DNA of 64,000 nucleotides from JABDGZ01 sp964483785. GTDB lineage: Bacteria > Omnitrophota > Gorgyraeia > Zapsychrales > Fredricksoniimonadaceae. Made by a program: the position numbers and the translations under genes. Each line of letters starts with the position of its first letter. The stretch's first letter is position 1. Location: assembly GCA_964483785.1 (NCBI GenBank), contig CAZACW010000007.1:1-64000 (forward strand). The letters run 5' to 3'. The notes beneath the pieces were generated by a model. That model was given only the letters and a program-made list of their open reading frames with translations, did not search any database and was not told where the DNA came from. Positions 58,212 through 64,000 of the stretch are shown in pieces.

Positions 58212-58375
58212 AAGCCATTAAAGTTAAAAAGAGAAACCCCAATATTTATGAACATCTGGAACATTACGTCAAGCATACGACCTATGCTCAACGCCTGCAA
58301 TGGCTGGAACAAGCCAATGCATTTGTCCGCATGATTGGGCGCAAGCGCAAAAAAGGGACCTTGTTTGCAGATTGA
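58208..58375 (+). CDS. Small protein paired with the NTase
   Basis: 55 aa: a basic N-terminus (MKAIKVKKRNPNIYEHLEHY), then helical YAQRLQWLEQANAFVRMIG and a basic end. Starts in the overlap ATGA with the NTase gene. Helical, small and co-translated, so it could be the partner in a toxin-antitoxin pair; no recognised domain. Confidence 0.65.
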   Translation: MKAIKVKKRNPNIYEHLEHYVKHTTYAQRLQWLEQANAFVRMIGRKRKKGTLFAD

Positions 58376-58524
58376 ATGCGGGCAGATTAAAGGCCAAGAA
58401 GGGTTCGGGGAAGGCGATTATAGCGACGGCACGTAAATGGTTAGGAATTATTTACAACACCCTTAAGAATAAGTGGGTGTTTGAAGACGTTGCAAGTTAT
58501 AAACTGGCGCCGCAGTGCGCTTAA
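58376..58524 (+). pseudogene. C-terminal remnant of an IS110-family transposase
   Basis: About 49 residues, NAGRLKAKKGSGKAIIATAR then KWLGIIYNTLKNKWVFED, match the usual C-terminus of IS110/IS116 transposases. No catalytic domain precedes it. Abuts the NTase cassette, consistent with insertion and decay at this site. Confidence 0.7.
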
Positions 58525-58574
58525 TAACATCAGTTGAGTAGAATCAATTTTTTTTTAATATCTTAGGAGGGAGC

Positions 58575-59555
58575 ATGTCCAATCGCATCAAGGTCGCTGT
58601 CACCGGTGCCGCGGGCCAGATCGGCTACGCGCTTTTGTTTCGCATCGCCGCCGGAGAAATGTTCGGGCCTGACACCCAAATCGATTTAAGCCTGCTCGAA
58701 TTAGAGAAGGCCCTGCCGGCCTTAAGCGGGGTGGTGATGGAGCTTAACGATTGCGCCTTTCCCTTGCTGCGCTCGGTCGCCCTTTTTTCAGACCCTAACG
58801 CGGCGTTTCAGGATTTGGACTGGGCCCTTTTGATCGGCAGCGTGCCCCGCAAGGAGGGGATGGAGCGCAGCGACCTTTTAAAGATCAACGGCGGGGTCTT
58901 TACCGTGCAGGGCCGGGCCCTTTCTGCACACGCCAAGCCCGGCTGCAAGGTCCTGGTGGTGGGCAATCCCTGCAACACCAACGCCTATATCGCCAAAAGC
59001 GTCTGCAAGAATATCCCCCCTCAAAATTTTTTCGCCATGACCATGCTCGACGAGAACCGTGCCCGCACCCAGCTGGCGCAAAAAGCCAAGGCCCCGGTCA
59101 GCGGTGTTAAGAATGTGGCCATCTGGGGCAATCATTCCGCGACCCAATATCCGGATTTTTACAACGCGGCCATCAACGGCCGCCCGGCCATGGACAGCAT
59201 CAAGGACGAGGCCTGGCTGCAGGGCCCCTTCATTGAGACCGTGCAAAAACGGGGGGCCGCAGTGATCAAGGCCCGCGGCCTTTCTTCCGTCGCTTCGGCC
59301 GCAAACGCAGTGGTCGATACCGTCCGCCGCATCATCACCCCCACCCCCGCAGGAGAATTTTTTTCAGCGGCAGTTTGTTCCGATGGCAGTTACGGCATTG
59401 AGCCGGGCCTGATCTTCGGCTTTCCGGTGCGCTCCAACGGCCGGGAATGCGCCATTGTCCAGGGGATCAAGCATAATGCCTTTGCCCAGGCCAAAATCAA
59501 GGCCACCTATGATGAACTGCTCGCGGAAAAGCAGGCCGTCGCTGAAATAATTTGA
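58575..59555 (+). CDS. mdh: Malate dehydrogenase (NAD-dependent, type 2)
   Basis: 326 aa. NAD-binding VAVTGAAGQIGYALLFRIA, LLIGSVPRKEGMERSDLLKING, VVGNPCNTNAYI, LDENRARTQLA (substrate Arg) and catalytic His in WGNHSATQYPDF. Oxidises malate to oxaloacetate; with SucCD it indicates at least part of a TCA pathway. AGGAGGGAGC before the ATG. Confidence 0.96.
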   Translation: MSNRIKVAVTGAAGQIGYALLFRIAAGEMFGPDTQIDLSLLELEKALPALSGVVMELNDCAFPLLRSVALFSDPNAAFQDLDWALLIGSVPRKEGMERSDLLKINGGVFTVQGRALSAHAKPGCKVLVVGNPCNTNAYIAKSVCKNIPPQNFFAMTMLDENRARTQLAQKAKAPVSGVKNVAIWGNHSATQYPDFYNAAINGRPAMDSIKDEAWLQGPFIETVQKRGAAVIKARGLSSVASAANAVVDTVRRIITPTPAGEFFSAAVCSDGSYGIEPGLIFGFPVRSNGRECAIVQGIKHNAFAQAKIKATYDELLAEKQAVAEII

Positions 59556-59722
59556 CTTTTTATTGACCCTCACAAAATCTTCATATATCATTTTATCTAT
59601 TGGGCGAGAATAAGTTACGATACAAATTTGAAGAATTTACAAGGAAAAATCAGGGCCGCGGCTTGTTTTTTTGCAATTGGCCGTATATACTTTAATAGAT
59701 TTTTTATCATAGGGAGAGTTTT

Positions 59723-60694
59723 ATGAAAATGTCTGGCTTGTCAGGTTTAGCCTTGTTTTCTTTGTTTCTAGTTTGTGTCAGTATTGCCGGCTGTGATTGG
59801 CTGGGCTTAGGCTCCAAAAAACAGGACAATGCCCAAAGCCAGCCTGCCGCTTCACCCACTGCGCCCGCCGCCCCCGCGCCTGCCGTTCAAAATATTTCAG
59901 ACAACAGCGGTCCCTTGCCCGGCAATGCCCTGGTGCGCATCGGCAAATGGACCTTGACCGCCGAAGAATTCAATGACCGTGTCGCCCTTTTAAAACAGCA
60001 GCTGCCGGATTTCAAGGCAGACGATGCCAACAGCAAAAAGGCCGTCCTGGAAGAACTGGTCCGCCAGCAATTATTGGTGGATGACGCCGAGAATTCCGGC
60101 CTGGCGGATACAAAGGAAGTGAAGGACGCTGTGGAGGATTTCCGCAAGACCCTGCTCGTGCAGGAATTGGCCGGCAAGCTCACCAAGGAAATCGCAGCCA
60201 CCGAGGACGATGCCCGCGTGTATTATGACGCGAACAAGTCCAAATTTGCCGAACCGGTCAAATGGAGCGTGCGCGAGATCATCGTGGCGGATGAGGCCAC
60301 GGCCAAGGGCCTGCTGGTGCAGATTTTGCAGGGCGCTGATTTTGCCCAGCTCGCCCAGGCCCAGTCCAAGGGGGCCACGGCCGCCGACGGCGGGAAGCTG
60401 AAACCTTTCACCAGCGCCAAAGCGCCGTTTGAAGCCATGGATACCGCGATCGCTAATTTGGAAGAAGGCGGCGTCAGCGCCGCGTTTAAGGGGCCGCAAG
60501 GCTATTACATCGTAAAGGTCGATTCTAAAACAGGCGGCATGGTCAAGTCCTTCGCGGAAATCAAGAAGGACCTGATTTATGGGTTGACCCTGCAGAAACA
60601 GCAGGAGAAGATCCTCAGCCACCTGAGAGACTTGGCGCAGAAGGACAAGCCGGAGTATAACCAGGACTTGATCGTCCAAGTCGTCGGTAAATGA
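59723..60694 (+). CDS. PpiC-type peptidyl-prolyl isomerase lipoprotein
   Basis: 323 aa. Signal peptide with lipobox VSIAGC (Cys24); an Asp at +2 would retain it in the inner membrane by the E. coli rule. After an Ala/Pro linker, a SurA_N-like helical region (about 75-165) and a parvulin domain (about 175-270: WSVREIIVADEATAKGLL, ADFAQLAQAQSKG, GGKLKPF, GPQGYYIVKV). A periplasmic folding helper. AGGGAGAG 5 nt upstream. Lies just before the pilus genes and may help them. Confidence 0.9.
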   Translation: MKMSGLSGLALFSLFLVCVSIAGCDWLGLGSKKQDNAQSQPAASPTAPAAPAPAVQNISDNSGPLPGNALVRIGKWTLTAEEFNDRVALLKQQLPDFKADDANSKKAVLEELVRQQLLVDDAENSGLADTKEVKDAVEDFRKTLLVQELAGKLTKEIAATEDDARVYYDANKSKFAEPVKWSVREIIVADEATAKGLLVQILQGADFAQLAQAQSKGATAADGGKLKPFTSAKAPFEAMDTAIANLEEGGVSAAFKGPQGYYIVKVDSKTGGMVKSFAEIKKDLIYGLTLQKQQEKILSHLRDLAQKDKPEYNQDLIVQVVGK

Positions 60695-60715
60695 GAATAC
60701 ACACTGGAGGGTCCA

Positions 60716-61570
60716 TTGCCTCTCGAGAATAGAAAACAGATCATCATCATCGCCGGTGCCGTGATCGCCGGCGTTGTGGCGGTTTTTTTGACCAGCAATT
60801 ATGTCAGGGTCAGCATCCAGAAACAGACCGCGACCCTGGCCGAGCATTATGACGCCAAGCAAAAGGCGGCCATGGGCCAATTGGAACAGAAGAGCGCAAT
60901 GCAGATGGCGGCCCTGGCGCAGGAACTGCAGCGCGTGAAGACCGAACAGGCCCAGGACACCAAACGCCAGATCGATTCCATGAAGGCGGCCCTGGAGCAG
61001 GCCGAGGCGCGCGCCCGCCAGCCTGTGGTGGTGGCGCCTGTCAAGGTCCGCAAGCCGTCCTTGGCCTTAAAGACGCCCGCGGGCAAACGCGCGGTGACCG
61101 TGATGATCAGTTCCCTGGAAGCCGTGGGCGGCCTGCTTAATCCCGGAGATTTTGTGGACGTGATCGCCCAGCTGAGTGTCCCGGCCCAGGATGTGGACAA
61201 GAAAAACGTCACGGCGATGATTTTTCAGGGCCTGCAAGTCTTGGCCATCAACACCAATTTGGATGATCCCGGGGCCTATGACGACCAGCAGGCGGCCCCG
61301 GCCTTAAAGATCACCCTGGCGGTGGACCCTCAGGAAGCCGGGCTTTTGTCTTTTGCCAACAAGAACGGTTCCATCCAGCTGGCCCTGCGCTCGCCGGATG
61401 AGACCGAACATCAAATGGTCAAGGCCTCCACCTGGAAGACCTTGGCGGATTATGTGATGAAAAACCAGGGCGTCAACATTCAGGACCCCGACGGGGAAAA
61501 TGCCAACGCCAAACCCATCGAAAACAACAAGCCGGCCATCCAGATCTATAGGGCCGGCAAGGAATTATAG
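60716..61570 (+). CDS. cpaB: CpaB/RcpC-like Flp pilus assembly protein
   Basis: 284 aa; TTG start at 60716 with GGAGG 5 nt upstream. N-terminal TM (about 8-26), a coiled coil (about 38-105) where CpaB usually has a SAF domain, then the RcpC domain (about 120-265: RAVTVMISSLEAVGGLLNPG, DFVDVIAQLS, TLADYVMKNQGV). A periplasmic component of the Tad/Flp secretion system. First of cpaB-cpaC-cpaE. Confidence 0.85.
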   Translation: MPLENRKQIIIIAGAVIAGVVAVFLTSNYVRVSIQKQTATLAEHYDAKQKAAMGQLEQKSAMQMAALAQELQRVKTEQAQDTKRQIDSMKAALEQAEARARQPVVVAPVKVRKPSLALKTPAGKRAVTVMISSLEAVGGLLNPGDFVDVIAQLSVPAQDVDKKNVTAMIFQGLQVLAINTNLDDPGAYDDQQAAPALKITLAVDPQEAGLLSFANKNGSIQLALRSPDETEHQMVKASTWKTLADYVMKNQGVNIQDPDGENANAKPIENNKPAIQIYRAGKEL

Positions 61571-61575
61571 ACCCT

Positions 61576-63300
61576 ATGAAATCTCCTTTGATTAAAACAG
61601 CACTGGCCTTGAGCCTCGCAGCGGGCCTGTGCGCTTATTTTATGCCGCGGCTTTTGGCCGACGATGAGGCCGCGGCCCAGCAGGACGTCATTGACCTTGT
61701 CGTCGGCGACATCCAGACCGTGCAGGCCTCCGGCCTGACCAGGGTCTCGGTCACGAACCCGGACATCGCGGACATTTCCGACGCTAAAGAAGACAAGGTT
61801 TCGCTGTTGGCCAAAAGGCAGGGCAAGACCATCCTGTTTTTGTGGGATGCCAACGGCAAGCGCACCGTCATCGTGCAGGTGATCAATGAAGAGCTTGGCT
61901 CCGTCAAGGCGCGCTTGCAGAAGATTTTGGCCGAGGCCAATATCACCGGCGTTGCCCTGGAAGAAAACCCCGAAGAAGGCAAGGTGGTGGTTTCCGGGTC
62001 CATGTCCAAGGAAGACAAGGACAGGCTTAACAATGTCCTGGCCCCCTACAGCGAGGGCCTGCTGAATCTCGTGAAGACGCAAAAGGACGAGGATTTGATC
62101 CAGGTGGACATGGAGGTCGTGGAAATCCAGACCAATTATGAAAAGAGCTTAGGCATTCTCTGGGGCTCGACCAGCTCCGGCGCCAACGGCGGGGGCGGCA
62201 GCAGTGCCGGCAATATCACGCTCAATTATAACGAGACCCTGCCGCAGATGAACGGCCATCCGGACAATTTTTTTAAGATCGGCAATTTCCGCAGGACAAC
62301 GCCCCTGGAAGCCACGGTGCAGGCCCTGATCCAGGACGGCAAGGCCAGGCTGATTTCCAAGCCCAGGCTCGTCGCTGTCAGCGGCAAACAGGCCTCCTTC
62401 CTGGTGGGCGGCGAGATCCCCATTGAAACAACGACCACCAATACGACGGGCAGCACCTTGACCCAAAATACGAGCTATGCGCAGTACGGTGTCAACATGA
62501 TGGTCACGCCCACCATCCGCGGCAGCAAGATCGATGTTTTGCTTAACATGGACATCCGCGACATCGACGCGGCCAATTCTTCCAACGGCAATGTGGCCTT
62601 TATCACCCGCAATGCCACCACCGACCTTTTGATGGAGAACAAGCAGACCATTGTGCTGGCGGGCCTGATCAAATATTCGGACAGCAAGCAGATCACCAAG
62701 GTCCCGTTTTTGGGGGACATCCCGGTCTTGGGGCTGTTGTTTCGCAGTTCCTCCTATCCTTCCCCGACGAATAACACCGAGATGGTGATCATCTTGACGC
62801 CGACCGTGCTGACTGAAAAGAAATTCGAGCAGAAACAGCTGATCATGCCGACCCCTGAGGAGAACAAGGCCTGGAATGAGATCGACGGAAAATATCCGCA
62901 TGAGGCCATGCACTCGGAGTGGCCGCATCCTAAGTCCTCCGGGGATGAGACCTCCCTGGTGCTTCCGGTGATGACCGCCTACGCGCGCACGGTGCAGGAG
63001 AAGATTTCCCGGGCCATCGCCTATCCGCCCGCGGCCCTGGGGCAGGATCTGGCCGGCACGGTGAAGCTTAAACTGCACATTCTTAAAGACGGGTCCCTGG
63101 ATTCGGAAGAGCTTCTGCAATCGTCGGGCAGCAATATCCTGGACCAGGACGCCATGCAGGCGGCCAGGTCCGCGGCCCCGTTTGACGCGTTTGCCTCCGG
63201 CATGGACCAGGACGATATTGTCTTTACCATCCCCATCGTGTACAACCGGATGATCACGCAGGGGCAGGCCGCTCCGGAGAAGGTCATCGCCTCGTATTAG
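61576..63300 (+). CDS. cpaC: Flp/Tad secretin (CpaC/RcpA-like) with a C-terminal TonB-like domain
   Basis: 574 aa. Signal peptide (about 1-28), pilus-secretin N domain (about 38-105, ending GKRTVIVQV), BON-like segment, secretin core (about 165-415: ALIQDGKARLISKPRLVAVSG, SFLVGGEIPI, NKQTIVLAGLIKYSDS, VPFLGDIPVLGLLFRS, EMVIILTPTV). Residues about 450-565 (SRAIAYPPAALGQDLAGTVK, LHILKDGSLDSEELLQSSG, FTIPIVYN) resemble the TonB C-terminal domain. Outer-membrane channel for the pilus. The fusion is unusual. Confidence 0.88.
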   Translation: MKSPLIKTALALSLAAGLCAYFMPRLLADDEAAAQQDVIDLVVGDIQTVQASGLTRVSVTNPDIADISDAKEDKVSLLAKRQGKTILFLWDANGKRTVIVQVINEELGSVKARLQKILAEANITGVALEENPEEGKVVVSGSMSKEDKDRLNNVLAPYSEGLLNLVKTQKDEDLIQVDMEVVEIQTNYEKSLGILWGSTSSGANGGGGSSAGNITLNYNETLPQMNGHPDNFFKIGNFRRTTPLEATVQALIQDGKARLISKPRLVAVSGKQASFLVGGEIPIETTTTNTTGSTLTQNTSYAQYGVNMMVTPTIRGSKIDVLLNMDIRDIDAANSSNGNVAFITRNATTDLLMENKQTIVLAGLIKYSDSKQITKVPFLGDIPVLGLLFRSSSYPSPTNNTEMVIILTPTVLTEKKFEQKQLIMPTPEENKAWNEIDGKYPHEAMHSEWPHPKSSGDETSLVLPVMTAYARTVQEKISRAIAYPPAALGQDLAGTVKLKLHILKDGSLDSEELLQSSGSNILDQDAMQAARSAAPFDAFASGMDQDDIVFTIPIVYNRMITQGQAAPEKVIASY

Positions 63301-63308
63301 TCCCTTCC

Positions 63309-63339
63309 AACCATCACAACCCCCGGGGTTGTGATGGTT
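63309..63339. repeat. PAL27 palindrome, copy 7
   Basis: Perfect core (63311-63337), extended to 15-bp arms; begins 8 nt after the secretin stop. Confidence 0.95.
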
Positions 63340-63391
63340 TCCTTTAAAATCGTCAGTGACAAAGCCGGGATTCATGGTAAAATAGAGAGCC

Positions 63392-64000
63392 ATGTCCTCC
63401 AAGGTCATCACCATTTTCAGCAATAAAGGCGGTGTTGGGAAAACCTTTGTCGCCGTCAATATCGCCTGCGCCCTGGCCTTGAAAGGCCGGCGGGTGTTGA
63501 TCGTGGATTTGAACCTGCAGGCCAGCCAGGACATGGCGCGCATGCTCAATCTGCCGCCCGCCTATTGCCTCATCGACATCCTGGCGGACATGGACCCTCC
63601 GGATGCCATCCGCAAGCACGTGATCAACCACAGCTGCGGCCTGCATTTTCTGCCCGGCATCAAGTCCCCGCGCCAAATCGGCCATATCACGGCCGACAAT
63701 CTGCGCCTCTTTTTCAAGAAAGCTTCCAACCATTACGAATACATCATCGTCGACGGAGGCAGCACCTTCAGCGAGATTTTGATCAGCATCATGGACTCCT
63801 CCAACCTGATTTTTCTAGTTGGCACGCCGGACATTTTGGCCGTGTACCAGGTCAAGACCAGCCTGGAGATCATCCAGAGCCTGCATTTTCCTTTAAAAAT
63901 GGTGCGGCTGATCCTTAACCGCGCCGAAAGCCGCGGCGGGGTGGCCTGGCAGGAGGTGAAAAACGCCCTGGCCTGCGAGGTCTTTTCCCTGATCCCCTCC
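63392..64000 (+). CDS. cpaE: CpaE/TadZ-like P-loop ATPase (partial, runs off window)
   Basis: 203 residues visible. Starts MSSKVITIFSNKGGVGKTFV (deviant Walker A), VDLNLQASQDMARML, and EYIIVDGGSTFSEILISIMD in the Walker B position. MinD/ParA-type ATPases at this position localise the Tad apparatus. No receiver domain precedes the P-loop, unlike CpaE of Caulobacter. GAGAG lies just before ATG 63392. Confidence 0.85.
   Translation, partial: MSSKVITIFSNKGGVGKTFVAVNIACALALKGRRVLIVDLNLQASQDMARMLNLPPAYCLIDILADMDPPDAIRKHVINHSCGLHFLPGIKSPRQIGHITADNLRLFFKKASNHYEYIIVDGGSTFSEILISIMDSSNLIFLVGTPDILAVYQVKTSLEIIQSLHFPLKMVRLILNRAESRGGVAWQEVKNALACEVFSLIPS

Noticed and set aside
62149..63549. 466-aa minus-strand ORF
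   Set aside because: Shadow of the secretin gene on the opposite strand; His/Gly/Arg-rich, no family features.

Overview
The window is bacterial chromosome around the replication origin of what is most likely a Candidatus Omnitrophota (formerly OP3) organism. Grounds for this: a very large secreted multidomain protein and a smaller paralogue of a type I associate with that phylum, a Gram-negative envelope (secretin, YidC with periplasmic domain, lipoprotein, TolC-like domain), the standard genetic code and mid-50s percent GC by eye. The phylum assignment is inference; no 16S gene is present.

Layout. dnaA, a DnaA-box cluster and dnaN mark oriC at about 47.7-49.4 kb. Almost everything left of it is on the minus strand and everything right of it on the plus strand, so transcription runs away from the origin on both arms. 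Right arm: dnaA, dnaN, a short dciA-like gene, gyrB, gyrA, tRNA-Glu, a GST/nitrilase pair, a small NTase two-gene cassette with an IS110 scrap, mdh, a PpiC lipoprotein and the start of a Flp/Tad pilus operon (cpaB, a secretin with a TonB-like tail, cpaE). Left arm next to the origin is one nearly gapless series: rpmH-yidD-yidC-jag(N)-parA-parB-ndk-yicC-gmk-rpoZ-coaC-tRNA-Cys-Leu-Val-thrS-infC-rpmI-rplT-pheS-pheT. Further left lie a secreted 852-aa protein, rarA, a folate gene, rny-ymdB-pilZ-pilZ-gltX-tRNA-Gln, and then an accessory zone (17.7-25.2 kb) with a dead IS1-like element, a NYN protein, a hicB/hicA-like pair, a GHKL-ATPase/STAS-like cassette with twin palindromic operators, and a DUF4143 ATPase. 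Left of that are an ECF sigma/anti-sigma/Spy cassette, DedA, a TMTC-like glycosyltransferase, sucC (frameshifted)-sucD-mrp, and the giant gene that runs off the left edge.

Stand-out points. (1) The giant protein (at least 2,789 residues) appears to place a secreted Omnitrophota-type domain, an HlyD/MFP-like adaptor and a TolC-like coiled-coil domain in one chain. (2) Two families of dispersed palindromes have entered genes: a 27-bp perfect palindrome (PAL27, seven copies plus a half copy), which sits just after stop codons, and a REP-like hairpin (three copies). Both occur in frame inside the 852-aa protein; the REP-like copy accounts exactly for an 18-residue insertion relative to the giant paralogue, and other copies supply a start-codon edge or a stop codon to neighbouring genes. 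(3) Several housekeeping proteins are trimmed or split: ThrRS without TGS, PheT without its OB-fold tRNA-binding domain, Jag reduced to its N domain, CoaC without CoaB, and no rnpA between rpmH and yidD. (4) tRNA genes are packed into protein operons with gaps of only 1-7 nt.
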